A DNA stretch of 26,756 nt from an uncultured Candidatus Saccharibacteria bacterium (GCA_946479115.1 CAMLED010000003.1:1-26756), one strand, 5' to 3'. Positions 16,204 to 24,360 are shown, numbered from the stretch's first letter. Notes: generated by a model not told the origin, from the letters alone. A program made the numbers and translations.

Positions 16204-17424
16204 TCATGCGTCTAGCAAACTTTCGATGCCTGGCAGTTTTTCGCCTGCCATCAGCTCCAAACTTGCTCCGCCACCAGTGGAAACGTGTGTAAAACTGTCA
16301 CCTTTTCGAGCATCCCAATTCAAGACAAAATCAGCCGTATCACCACCGCCGACAATGGAAGTAATCTCTGGATGGGTCACCAGGCTTAAAGCAAGGCGCG
16401 CCGATCCGTGTGCAAACTGAGGCAATTCAGCATAGCCTAGTGTCCCGTTCCATACTACCGTCGCTGCCTTCTCGACAACTTTTGTCATAGCCTCAATACT
16501 CGCATCACCGATGTCTAATGCTTTGTCGTGTTCGCCAACAGCATCGATAGAAACGATTCGACGCTCATCTGTGGTATCTATATTCTGTCCGACCGCAAGA
16601 TCAGTCGGCAAAATAATAAAGTCGTCTACTTTGCTGTCACCAACCTTGGCACGGGCGGCTTTATAGATATCATCAATCACTGCCGTTTCATCTGGCTCAA
16701 ACTTACTTTCGCCTAATGCATAGCCTTTGTAGGCTAGGAATGTATTAGCCATAGCACCACCAATCACGATCGTATCGGCTACACGGATAAATTCAGAGAT
16801 AATATCAATCTTATCCGCTACTTTAGCACCACCCATGATAGCGACAAGAGGGCGCTTCGGCGTTTTCATTGCCCTGGTGAGTGTTGTGTATTCACGTTCG
16901 AGCAACAGTCCGGCAACACTGGGCAGATACTGCGTAATCGCCGACGTACTGGCATGTGCACGGTGGACGACACCAAATCCATCCTGGACAAAGTATCGTG
17001 CGCCTGAATCTTTCGCGAGCTTGCTGGCAAATTCAGTGTCATTCGCTTCTTCTTCGCTATAAAAACGGAGATTTTCTAAGACAATCACACTTCGCTTTGG
17101 CGCGCGTTTAATCGCCATACGGGCTTTGTCACCAATCGTTTGATCAACGAAGCGAACTGGTTCGCCTAGTAACTCTGCGAGACGCTGCGCGACTGGCTCT
17201 AGACTTAGTGACATATCACGACCTTCGGGCCGGCCAAGGTGGCTGATCACCACGACCTTACAACCATCTTTTAATAATTGTTTGATCGTAGGGACACTTG
17301 ACCGAATACGGAAGTCATCATCGATGGCGCCGTCTTTCGATAGCGGAACGTTATAGTCAGCCCGCAACAAGACCGTTTGGCCTTGAAGCGGAACCGTATT
17401 AATTGTTTGCTTGAAAAACGTCAT
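16204..17424 (-). CDS. pgk: Phosphoglycerate kinase
   Basis: Transfers phosphate from 1,3-bisphosphoglycerate to ADP, making ATP in glycolysis. The substrate-binding N-terminal half shows LLRADYNVPL, SHLGRPEG and LENLRFY; the nucleotide half shows GGAKVADK, WNGTLGYAE and the VGGGDTADF/STGGGASLEL loops. At 406 residues it is complete. It begins 25 bases after the pyk stop. Two possible -10 boxes exist on the minus strand: TAAAAT at 17440-17435, ten bases before the ATG, and TGC-TAGAAT with its hexamer at 17457-17452, overlapping the pyk stop. GGTGGGG lies only one base from the ATG, too close for normal ribosome binding. Read-through from pyk is also likely. The stop is TGA, confirming the standard code. 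Confidence 0.97.
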   Translation of the reverse strand: MTFFKQTINTVPLQGQTVLLRADYNVPLSKDGAIDDDFRIRSSVPTIKQLLKDGCKVVVISHLGRPEGRDMSLSLEPVAQRLAELLGEPVRFVDQTIGDKARMAIKRAPKRSVIVLENLRFYSEEEANDTEFASKLAKDSGARYFVQDGFGVVHRAHASTSAITQYLPSVAGLLLEREYTTLTRAMKTPKRPLVAIMGGAKVADKIDIISEFIRVADTIVIGGAMANTFLAYKGYALGESKFEPDETAVIDDIYKAARAKVGDSKVDDFIILPTDLAVGQNIDTTDERRIVSIDAVGEHDKALDIGDASIEAMTKVVEKAATVVWNGTLGYAELPQFAHGSARLALSLVTHPEITSIVGGGDTADFVLNWDARKGDSFTHVSTGGGASLELMAGEKLPGIESLLDA

Positions 17425-17434
17425 ACCCCACCGT

Positions 17435-17460
17435 ATTTTATTGTTATTTTTATTCTAGCA
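17435..17460 (-). promoter_or_regulatory. Possible internal promoter(s) before pgk
   Basis: The minus strand has TGC-TAGAAT (hexamer 17457-17452, overlapping the pyk stop codon) and TAAAAT (17440-17435). The second would give a leader of only three or four bases, like other genes here. Neither has a good -35, and pgk may simply be co-transcribed with pyk. Confidence 0.35.
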
Positions 17461-18868
17461 CACGAACGCGAATTGTATCAGTTGCACCAACAAGACCAGG
17501 TTGCTTACCACTCACGATAGCAACAGTTACCTTTTCAGCACCGCCAAAGAAGTTGTCAGCCTTGAGCTCTTTTGCAAGATCCAGACCAGCGCGTTCACCA
17601 TCAGGGCGAACAAAACTCTTGTTAGCGTAGCTAAGTGCTAGCTGCTGAGCAGCACGCTTTTCACTCGTAACACTAATGATTGGTAAGTTTGGTCGGTGAG
17701 CAGCGATATTCGCAGCTGTTGCACCAGATTTTGTTTCACAGACAATTGCTGCAACACCTAGCTGTTCAGCCAAGTTAACAGCCGCTGTACTAATTGCGTC
17801 CTGCTGGCTGTTCTTCATATGAACAACTTCATGCAGGGCACGGACAGAAGCATTTTCCTGAGTGTAAAGGATCACACGCTTCATAGCGGCAACCGTTTCA
17901 AGTGGATAGTTACCGTTGGCAGTTTCGTCTGACAACATTACTGTGTCAGCACCCTGGATAACGGCGTTTGCAACGTCGCTCACTTCGGCACGAGTTGGAT
18001 CAGGTGCATCAACCATGCTGGCCATCATCTGTGTTGCCACGATGCTTAATTTACCGTATTTGCGGCAAAGAGCGATAATCTGGCGTTGAACAATTGGCAC
18101 TACTTCAGCACCAGCTTCAACAGCAAGGTCACCCCGAGCTACCATCACGCCATCGCTGGCTTTGACGATCTCTTCGAGCATGTCGCCCTTGATAGCGGCT
18201 TTGGTTTCAATCTTAGAAATAATCTGAGCAGTTGAACCAAGACCAACCATGATCTGGCGAAGATTATTAATGTCTTCTGCCGACTGAACGAAGCTAAGGG
18301 CTACGTAGTCGATATCCTTAGTTGCACCGTATTCAACATCTTGCATGTCTTTTGGTGTTAGGATGTCACCACCGAAGTCAGTGTCAGGCAGGTTAATACC
18401 CTTGCGGCTCATCAGTGTACCAGCATTTTCAACGCGGACTTTGATTGCAGTTTCAGAAGTGATTTCAACGACATTCGTACGAATTTTACCGTCAAAGATA
18501 AACAGTGGCTGGCCAACTTCAACCTTCTCAGCCAAGTTGTACTGAACAGGAATAATGTTGCCGTTGTGCTCTGCGGCGTAGTCAAGAATCAACTCGTCAC
18601 CGGCAGCAACTGGCATGTTTTCAACCAAGTTGCCAAGACGAATCTTTGGACCCTGAAGATCCTGCAAGATAGCGACTGGCTTGCCTAGTTTGTCACTTGC
18701 CTGGCGAATCCATTCGATTTGCTGGTCGCGCTCTTCGTAACTACCGTGGCTAAAGTTAAGGCGAAAGCCGTTAACGCCTGCACTAGCGAGGGCTTCGATT
18801 GATTCATAATTGTTTGTTGGTGGGCCAAGTGTGGCCAAGATTTTGGTGCGTTTAAAAATAATACTCAT
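17450..18868 (-). CDS. pyk: Pyruvate kinase
   Basis: Last step of glycolysis, phosphoenolpyruvate plus ADP to pyruvate plus ATP. The barrel begins TKILATLGPPTNNY and shows FRLNFSHG, LQDLQGPKIRLG, the lysine-bearing IISKIETKAA, MVARGDLAVE and ATQMMASM signatures; the small C-terminal domain ends RVRVLE. The frame opens to 18982, but that would overlap the glucanase gene. ATG 18868 gives the family start (MSIIFKRTKILATLGP), a protein of 472 residues, and has the extended -10 box TGG-TACAAT seven bases upstream, so the mRNA is probably leaderless. It is the first gene of a pyk-pgk-tpiA-acidic protein operon. Confidence 0.97.
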   Translation of the reverse strand: MSIIFKRTKILATLGPPTNNYESIEALASAGVNGFRLNFSHGSYEERDQQIEWIRQASDKLGKPVAILQDLQGPKIRLGNLVENMPVAAGDELILDYAAEHNGNIIPVQYNLAEKVEVGQPLFIFDGKIRTNVVEITSETAIKVRVENAGTLMSRKGINLPDTDFGGDILTPKDMQDVEYGATKDIDYVALSFVQSAEDINNLRQIMVGLGSTAQIISKIETKAAIKGDMLEEIVKASDGVMVARGDLAVEAGAEVVPIVQRQIIALCRKYGKLSIVATQMMASMVDAPDPTRAEVSDVANAVIQGADTVMLSDETANGNYPLETVAAMKRVILYTQENASVRALHEVVHMKNSQQDAISTAAVNLAEQLGVAAIVCETKSGATAANIAAHRPNLPIISVTSEKRAAQQLALSYANKSFVRPDGERAGLDLAKELKADNFFGGAEKVTVAIVSGKQPGLVGATDTIRVRVLE

Positions 18869-18875
18869 ATGGTCT

Positions 18876-18884
18876 ATTGTACCA
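18876..18884 (-). promoter_or_regulatory. Extended -10 promoter of the pyk-pgk-tpiA operon, leaderless
   Basis: The minus strand reads TGG-TACAAT with the hexamer at 18881-18876, followed by seven bases and the pyk ATG at 18868. It sits in the 26-base gap after the glucanase stop. There is no Shine-Dalgarno sequence. Confidence 0.7.
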
Positions 18885-18894
18885 CTTCTCTCTG

Positions 18895-19893
18895 TTATTT
18901 GAGCGAAATAATCTTGTCTTCGACGAGAGAACGAAAATGCCACATACCACGACCCTCGGTTTTGTATGTCCAGTAAAACCACGCGGCTGCAGCTTCATAG
19001 GCTGCGATTTGCAGTTCACCATGGCGTTTTAAAAGTGCTGCTTTCTCGTCGGCTTTTCGTTTGCTCAGTTTTTCACCTGCAAGTGTAATGCTCCATTCGC
19101 CGACAATAACTGGTTGTTCTTGCTGTAATCTGCCAAGCAGACGTATCCGCTGACCTTTCAGACTCTTAAAATAACACTCAATACTTTGCCAGATATACCG
19201 TGGACTAGCAAAATGATACCAATGGACATCCATCATCACCGGATGTGTCGCATAGCCACCAATGACACCGTTCAGTAGTCTCGGAGTGAAGGCATCATGA
19301 AACACAATAATTGTACCTGGCCGAGCTACTTTCGACAGTCGACGGTAGGCCTGGCGATAAAAACGACGTAGCTTCCACTGGAACAGCCCAATTTTAGGCT
19401 CGTTAGCCAGTTCAATCCCCCAAAGCGCTGGACTGTCATGGTAATGTTGGGCCATTTTCTCAAGGACATCTATCGATTCGTGACGATAACTGGCGTGACG
19501 GTGCCACATGCTTTTGCCAATTCGACCACTATGATCTTTACCATTTTGCGAGCCCTTTAAACCGTGAAGGTCGATGAGCACCTTTAGGTCATACTTTTCG
19601 GCCATCTGCATCGCCCAGTCTAAATATTCAACGGTTGACGTATATGGATCATCACCATCAAATAACCAGTAACCCACCGGAATACGTATGGCTTCGATAT
19701 TATTCTGTTTTAACCACTTGAAATCTGCTTCAGTAATAAATGTTTTGCGGTGCTGCTCGATCTTTGCTTTCGCGCCCTTCGTTTGCATGAAGGTATATTC
19801 ATCGACCGCATTAGTTCCCGCAAATAAACTCGGTGTCATCCATTTTTCTAGGATGAGCCAGCCGCCAAGATTTACACCACGCATAGCACTCAT
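18895..19893 (-). CDS. GH5-family glycoside hydrolase, exo-beta-1,3-glucanase-like
   Basis: A clan GH-A barrel hydrolase. The N-terminus RGVNLGGWLILEKWMTPSLF closely matches the signature of the GH5_9 exo-beta-1,3-glucanases best known from fungi. The acid/base E165 (IELANEP) and the nucleophile E266 (VIVGEWS) are both present, as are the substrate-groove histidines in VLIDLHGLKGSQNG and the family HWYHF segment at about 224-228. There is no signal peptide or membrane segment, so either the enzyme is cytoplasmic or it leaves the cell by an unrecognised route. A TATAAT ends six bases before the ATG, implying a leaderless mRNA. It lies between the 1331-residue surface protein and pyk. A cytoplasmic role on imported oligoglucan or stored glucan is possible; the true substrate cannot be read from sequence. 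Confidence 0.9.
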   Translation of the reverse strand: MSAMRGVNLGGWLILEKWMTPSLFAGTNAVDEYTFMQTKGAKAKIEQHRKTFITEADFKWLKQNNIEAIRIPVGYWLFDGDDPYTSTVEYLDWAMQMAEKYDLKVLIDLHGLKGSQNGKDHSGRIGKSMWHRHASYRHESIDVLEKMAQHYHDSPALWGIELANEPKIGLFQWKLRRFYRQAYRRLSKVARPGTIIVFHDAFTPRLLNGVIGGYATHPVMMDVHWYHFASPRYIWQSIECYFKSLKGQRIRLLGRLQQEQPVIVGEWSITLAGEKLSKRKADEKAALLKRHGELQIAAYEAAAAWFYWTYKTEGRGMWHFRSLVEDKIISLK

Positions 19894-19899
19894 ACCCTT

Positions 19900-19905
19900 A
19901 TTATA
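19900..19905 (-). promoter_or_regulatory. -10 box of the GH5 gene, leaderless
   Basis: TATAAT on the minus strand at 19905-19900, then six bases (AAGGGT), then the ATG at 19893. No TG extension is present. The AGGG between box and start would be too near the ATG to be a ribosome-binding site. Confidence 0.65.
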
Positions 19906-19938
19906 CCGTGCCTACAATATAACGAGTCTCCTGGCCTC

Positions 19939-22900
19939 TTACATGCCGTTATTTCGTCGACGAATTGCAGCAATGCCCCACCACACCGAGCCAACCAGAA
20001 TACAGCTACCAGCACCAATACCCGTCCAAACATCACTACGACTATACCAGGGCGCCTCGACAACAGTTGGTTCAGGTGTCGTAATCTCGTGATCATCATG
20101 AACAATATGGACACCTAGGTCAGTTGACGGTTTGTTATCAATAGTAATAGGCTCGTCAGATGAATCACTGGTAGGTTGTTGATTGATACTGGCTGATCGT
20201 GCGACTGTTTTTACAGACGAAACACCCGATACGCCCCCGGTGCTACCAGCACCAGGCGTCACCTCTTCGCCGCCTGTTGATGGAATAGATGGATTATAGT
20301 TGCTGTAGCGAACGTCGTAATCACCCGTCCGACCCTCGAAAATAATATAGGAAACACCCTTGATAGTCTGTGTTTGGTACGTCACAGTCTGGCCACCGCG
20401 AGTTACATTTGTCACAACTCCGCTACCATTCTGTGCAGGAACCATTGCACGTAGACCATGTGCACCCTCACTGGCTGTCAGATGAAAAGTTAATTGACCC
20501 GCCTCAGGCTGTGCCAGCTGCGTAAAGTTTGACTGCTCACGGCTCGTCAACCATTCAAGTGCCTGTGCTGACGTAATCGTCGGAACACCACGGCTATTCG
20601 CCATATCTACTAGTAGTTGATGATAGGTCTCGCCCCCCTCCATATCGTAATGGCTACCAAACATACCGTAGTAGCCGTTCACACCAATAGCATTATCTAA
20701 CATCGCCGCAATCGAAGTCGCGTCAGCTGACGTATTATCAAAGTTCGTCACTCCCTGATGGACATCAAGCAGCGCACCGGACAGATCAGTTAAGCGCATA
20801 TTCATACCCGACCCCGTCACCATTGGACTACGTGAATTGATCCAGCTGGCAGGAAATGCCACCGTATTTAAATCATAGCGAACGCCTTGCGCCTGATCGG
20901 CACGTGGCATCATATCCCAGTCCGCCCAACTATAGCAGTGGTAGCGCGATGTTAATGATGGTGCCATACTGATGAACTTTGCATTCCAGGCCGCCATACT
21001 CGAGGCATATTTCGGATACAGCTCTGCATAATTAGCATCGTTATAGCATTGGCCACTACTATTAACAGGGTGATTTGCTATCTCAAAGCCATACCCTGCG
21101 AGCAGTACCGCCTGAGCATTCGTCAGACTCGAATTGACGTACACATAATGACTCGCTCGTACACATTGCCAGTCAGTCACTGAGCAATCGAGAGGACTTT
21201 GATTAAGCCAAGTATTCATTTGCTGGCGTGTCCCTGTTGCGTCATTCAAGCCATGATCATCGCCCGCTAGAACTAAAGCAGCCTTCTGATCATTCGGCAA
21301 ATACCAAAAACGCGGCATCGGCAGTTTGTCTTTAGATACCTCTGTTATAACATTCACGAGGAGACGTTGCTGTTCATCTGCTTGTGGAATGGCCATTTTA
21401 TTTACATCTAGCCAGTCAGGCTGTACATCACCGGCCTTGGCACCAAAGAATAGATCATTAGTACGCATTGGACCATCTGCGTTCCTGTCCTGCCCTGACC
21501 AGGCAACATTCCCTTGATGCAGGGCAATAACAGAGCGTGCTAGATCATAACTAAAGCTACTAGCCGTTCCCTGACCAACGGTTCGTGTTGTTACGGCAGG
21601 AAATGTAGTAGCTGTTGACGCATCGCTGTAAAGCTGCGCAATTGCCGTGGCACCATTTAATGTATAGCGATCGGCTACACCCTTGAACTGCATCGACTGA
21701 CTGACAATACCGGCTCCAGCCGCCGTTGCCGGATCAACCCGCAGATACTGGTTAGCGTTAGTCGCACCTGCATCAGTCAGACCAAGTAGCCCGGCGAGCT
21801 TCTTATCGGGTCGCATGGTAATCAAATTACCACCGCCCTGTACCCAAGTTTGGAGCATGTCAGCTTGCGGCTGGCTCAAAGCGGTCTGCGCCACGATAGT
21901 GGTTACATATTGATTCAAAAGGCTTGGTGACAAATCATCGGTATCCTTGACTGTAAAATATGAAATGCCCTCGGTTCGAAGAATTTCTGCATAGTACTTT
22001 CCATAGGTGTCCCCAGGTGCCGTCACTACCAAGACCGGCCCGCCATTGCCTTGATTCTGATCAATTGCAGACGTAGTGGCACCAGTCGTAAATGACCAGC
22101 TATAATCCTGTTGCAGGCTGAGTCCACGCATATCCGTCACTGCAGAGGTTACTACCACGTCATAACGCGTATTAGCGACGAGTGGTGCGGTCGGCGTAAT
22201 CGTAATTGCTCGCTTGCCCACATCGAAACTGACACTACGAGCGACCAGCTGATTATTGCCGTCACGCAGCTGAACGTTAGCCGGCGTCACTGTTGCAGAA
22301 TTAAGTGGCTGATCAAAGGTCATTGAAATTGGGGCCGAACGTTTCACCGCATAACTGCCGTCTGTTGGCTCAACTTTAACGGCATGAAGCGGGATTTTAT
22401 CTTGAGAATAGGCGCTAAAGACGGCGTCGACATAGTAATAATGATGCGAGCCCGGGCTACCTGGATACTGACCAGCGGCGTTCGCATAGACAGAGTTAGC
22501 AGTCCCGCTACCACTTGCCGCATTACGAGCATCGCCGTCAGGATATGCTACAAAGCCCGGCGCAGTCATTGGAGCGGTAAATGAACCAAAAGCCGCCTGG
22601 TAATCACCCGTCACAAGTCCGAAGGAAATGATATACACCTGACCTCGCATCACATTCAAAGGTGTCGACAAGATAGCCTCTTGCCAGCCATAGTCACTTT
22701 CATTAGCTGTCGTTGCCGTCGCCAGTAGATTTCCCTGACCATCCCATACATTACCCGTATGTGTCGATGCTGGATTTACCAGTGGCTTGTAATAACGTAG
22801 CGCCGTGATATACCCATTCGTATTCGGGACTATCTTAAGACCCAGTTCATTGCCTTGCGGTAAATCTTCACGATAGGTACTTGAGCCAGTAGGGATCTGG

Positions 22901-23934
22901 TTATTCTTCAAACTACATGGACAATCTATAGGTGTTGTCGTGGTAGTGAATGACCAACTGTAATCGGCGGCCATGTCGTGCCCATCATAATCCTGAAGCG
23001 CCGGACTCGAGCCCTTAAGCGTGACTGTATACGTCTTGCCTGGCGTCCAGATGATATCAGGAGAAAACTGCACTTTATGAGTAGCGCTATCGTAACTCGC
23101 CGCACCTGTTACTGATTGATTCTGATCATCCTTCACCGTCACCGTACTGGAGGTAACACTGGCTGGATTAAGTTCTTTATCAAAGGTTGCTGTAACTGCG
23201 TCAGAAAGTGGCACATTTGTCGCGTTTGCAGCTGGTGTCTGTGCTGTAATTGTCGGCGGGCTGGCATCTGTTGAATTGATATAGGTAGCATCGATCCAGT
23301 AGTTTGTCTCGTTAAATGAAGTAAATGGATAACTACTTGCTCCCGTCACAGCGTATGCGCCCTGACCAACATTACCTAAACCATCTATTGCGCTCCCCTG
23401 ATCTGGTAGAGTAAACGGTGCATTAATCACAGAACTACCGAAATAATGTGACGTTGCTACATAATTACCATCAGCCATAAAGACCGAGGCGGTATATATC
23501 GTATTAGCTGCTACAGCCACCGGCGCAAACTGGACTTCTTGCCAGCCAGAAGCTGTTTCATTTACAAAGGTTGCGTTTGCCATTCGAACCGAGCCATCGT
23601 TACTCCATAATGTTCCGCTATGCACGCCGCCCATACCTGGTGATTTATAAAACCGAATACCTGAAACGTATCCAGGATGATCAAAGCGCATCTTTACCCC
23701 AAGTTCGATGCCACCGGCCTCATTAAAAACAGACGGATCAGATGCCGGTTGACTTGCAGTAAATGCCGTACATGGGCACGGCGGCGCAGCAAAGGTGCTA
23801 CGAACAGCAAAGATAGTAATCGTAAGACCAACGAGTAAGGCTGCAACTAGTGTTAGTTGACGCAAATCACGGAAAACAGGCTTTGTCCGCCGCCACGCGC
23901 TCAACAACCCTCTTGCACTCCTCCGTATGCGCAT
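19939..23934 (-). CDS. Large multidomain surface protein: two DUF4082, two Ig-like, deacetylase-like region, C-terminal membrane anchor
   Basis: A 1331-residue envelope protein. Residues 1-26 are basic, 27-49 are a signal peptide ending near TFAA. Two copies of a unit follow: a DUF4082-type domain (about 53-218 and 338-507, each opening with a CPC motif) and a bacterial Ig-like domain of the SbsA/Big_5 type (about 225-332 and 512-617, ending YSWSFTT). Residues 630-720 resemble a class I glutamine-amidotransferase-like fold without obvious catalysis. Residues 884-1130 look like a polysaccharide deacetylase/NodB-like barrel (AGDDHG, FEIANHP, GSHYDMEGG). A Ser/Thr/Gly-rich stalk precedes the membrane segment at about 1302-1324 and a basic tail. 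It probably binds and modifies glycans on a host or prey surface. A promoter with good -35 lies upstream, ten bases from the ATG. Confidence 0.88.
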   Translation of the reverse strand: MRIRRSARGLLSAWRRTKPVFRDLRQLTLVAALLVGLTITIFAVRSTFAAPPCPCTAFTASQPASDPSVFNEAGGIELGVKMRFDHPGYVSGIRFYKSPGMGGVHSGTLWSNDGSVRMANATFVNETASGWQEVQFAPVAVAANTIYTASVFMADGNYVATSHYFGSSVINAPFTLPDQGSAIDGLGNVGQGAYAVTGASSYPFTSFNETNYWIDATYINSTDASPPTITAQTPAANATNVPLSDAVTATFDKELNPASVTSSTVTVKDDQNQSVTGAASYDSATHKVQFSPDIIWTPGKTYTVTLKGSSPALQDYDGHDMAADYSWSFTTTTTPIDCPCSLKNNQIPTGSSTYREDLPQGNELGLKIVPNTNGYITALRYYKPLVNPASTHTGNVWDGQGNLLATATTANESDYGWQEAILSTPLNVMRGQVYIISFGLVTGDYQAAFGSFTAPMTAPGFVAYPDGDARNAASGSGTANSVYANAAGQYPGSPGSHHYYYVDAVFSAYSQDKIPLHAVKVEPTDGSYAVKRSAPISMTFDQPLNSATVTPANVQLRDGNNQLVARSVSFDVGKRAITITPTAPLVANTRYDVVVTSAVTDMRGLSLQQDYSWSFTTGATTSAIDQNQGNGGPVLVVTAPGDTYGKYYAEILRTEGISYFTVKDTDDLSPSLLNQYVTTIVAQTALSQPQADMLQTWVQGGGNLITMRPDKKLAGLLGLTDAGATNANQYLRVDPATAAGAGIVSQSMQFKGVADRYTLNGATAIAQLYSDASTATTFPAVTTRTVGQGTASSFSYDLARSVIALHQGNVAWSGQDRNADGPMRTNDLFFGAKAGDVQPDWLDVNKMAIPQADEQQRLLVNVITEVSKDKLPMPRFWYLPNDQKAALVLAGDDHGLNDATGTRQQMNTWLNQSPLDCSVTDWQCVRASHYVYVNSSLTNAQAVLLAGYGFEIANHPVNSSGQCYNDANYAELYPKYASSMAAWNAKFISMAPSLTSRYHCYSWADWDMMPRADQAQGVRYDLNTVAFPASWINSRSPMVTGSGMNMRLTDLSGALLDVHQGVTNFDNTSADATSIAAMLDNAIGVNGYYGMFGSHYDMEGGETYHQLLVDMANSRGVPTITSAQALEWLTSREQSNFTQLAQPEAGQLTFHLTASEGAHGLRAMVPAQNGSGVVTNVTRGGQTVTYQTQTIKGVSYIIFEGRTGDYDVRYSNYNPSIPSTGGEEVTPGAGSTGGVSGVSSVKTVARSASINQQPTSDSSDEPITIDNKPSTDLGVHIVHDDHEITTPEPTVVEAPWYSRSDVWTGIGAGSCILVGSVWWGIAAIRRRNNGM

Positions 23935-23944
23935 ATTGTCTATT

Positions 23945-23973
23945 ACTTTACTCCCCTATTGTGCTTATGACAA
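23945..23973 (-). promoter_or_regulatory. Promoter of the 1331-aa surface protein gene
   Basis: On the minus strand TTGTCA (23973-23968, five of six consensus bases), a 17-base spacer and TAAAGT (23950-23945). The ATG at 23934 follows ten bases later, so the leader would be three or four bases. No Shine-Dalgarno sequence lies at usable distance. Confidence 0.6.
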
Positions 23974-24039
23974 TATCGTTTTCTGAGAAAGTTTTGAGAG
24001 AAAATCACGGAGAAGGCGGTCGCTGCGCTCCCTATTTCC

Positions 24040-24103
24040 GCTTGCTGACAAAATGAGCAAGCTAATTTTGTTGCGCGTCGCTACACGAACTCCTGCGGAG
24101 TTC
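24040..24103. repeat. Cluster of short inverted repeats between surface gene and tRNA-Glu
   Basis: GCTTGCT (24040-24046) pairs with AGCAAGC (24056-24062); ACAAAAT (24048-24054) pairs with ATTTTGT (24065-24071), and the two helices exclude each other. GAACTCC and GGAGTTC (24087-24093, 24097-24103) form a tight seven-base-pair hairpin with loop TGC, followed on the plus strand by TCGTTTT. Role unknown; the last hairpin could be a weak terminator. The rest of 23974-24120 holds no gene that I can support. Confidence 0.55.
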
Positions 24104-24122
24104 TCGTTTTCTGCGAAGACTT

Positions 24123-24165
24123 ACCATAGAAAAAACGCCACACAAGGTGACGTTCTTTCTATGGT
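24123..24165 (-). terminator. Intrinsic terminator of tRNA-Glu overlapping its CCA end
   Basis: A 19-base-pair inverted repeat with a five-base loop (24142-24146). On the minus strand AACGTCAC and GTGGCGTT form the inner stem, with a run of T immediately after, as in a Rho-independent terminator. The helix then continues outward through AGAAAG to CCATAG, so its base includes the tRNA discriminator base and CCA. Confidence 0.8.
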
Positions 24166-24236
24166 GATCTCACGGAGAATCGAACTCCGATTGCCAGGAT
24201 GAAAACCTGGTGTCCTAACCGTTAGACGATGAGACC
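24162..24236 (-). tRNA. tRNA-Glu (anticodon TTC), CCA encoded
   Basis: A full cloverleaf can be drawn on the minus strand. The acceptor stem is GGTCTCA with TGAGATC (one G-U pair), the anticodon arm is CCAGG, loop TTTTCAT, CCTGG, giving anticodon TTC, and the T arm is CGGAG, loop TTCGATT, CTCCG. The discriminator base is A (24165) and the CCA end is encoded at 24164-24162. This tRNA is a predicted substrate of MnmA, encoded in the same window. Confidence 0.97.
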
Positions 24237-24245
24237 AAATTCCGA

Positions 24246-24352
24246 GTGAAGTGTGGCAAAAATCTGTTTACATATTTTTGGCCAATTCCGAGGAATTTGG
24301 AGCTCATATGGTTTGAAAAATCCATATGAGATCTTTTGCCTTTTGGCTTCAC
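24246..24352. repeat. Multi-hairpin region upstream of tRNA-Glu
   Basis: Nested inverted repeats: GTGAAG (24246-24251) with CTTCAC (24347-24352) close the region. Inside lie CAAAAAT/ATTTTTG (24257-24263, 24274-24280), CCAATTCC with GGAATTTGG (24282-24300) and a perfect CTCATATGG/CCATATGAG (24303-24311, 24322-24330). If the promoter at 24361 drives the tRNA, this is the 5' leader of the pre-tRNA. It could also be a small RNA. No protein gene is seen. Confidence 0.5.
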
Positions 24353-24360
24353 ATCCACAG

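Noticed and set aside
18869..18982. N-terminal extension of pyruvate kinase to 18982
   Set aside because: It would overlap the end of the GH5 gene and contains the pyk promoter; ATG 18868 matches the family start.
20268..20300. IPSTGGEE in the surface protein as a sortase signal of the LPXTG type
   Set aside because: The motif is about 80 residues before the membrane segment, whereas real sorting signals directly precede it, and the first residue is Ile, not Leu; more likely part of the stalk.
24215..24325. Minus-strand reading frame of 36 codons running from a hairpin into the tRNA-Glu gene
   Set aside because: It ends inside the tRNA and has no ribosome-binding site; overlap with a structural RNA makes it a chance frame.
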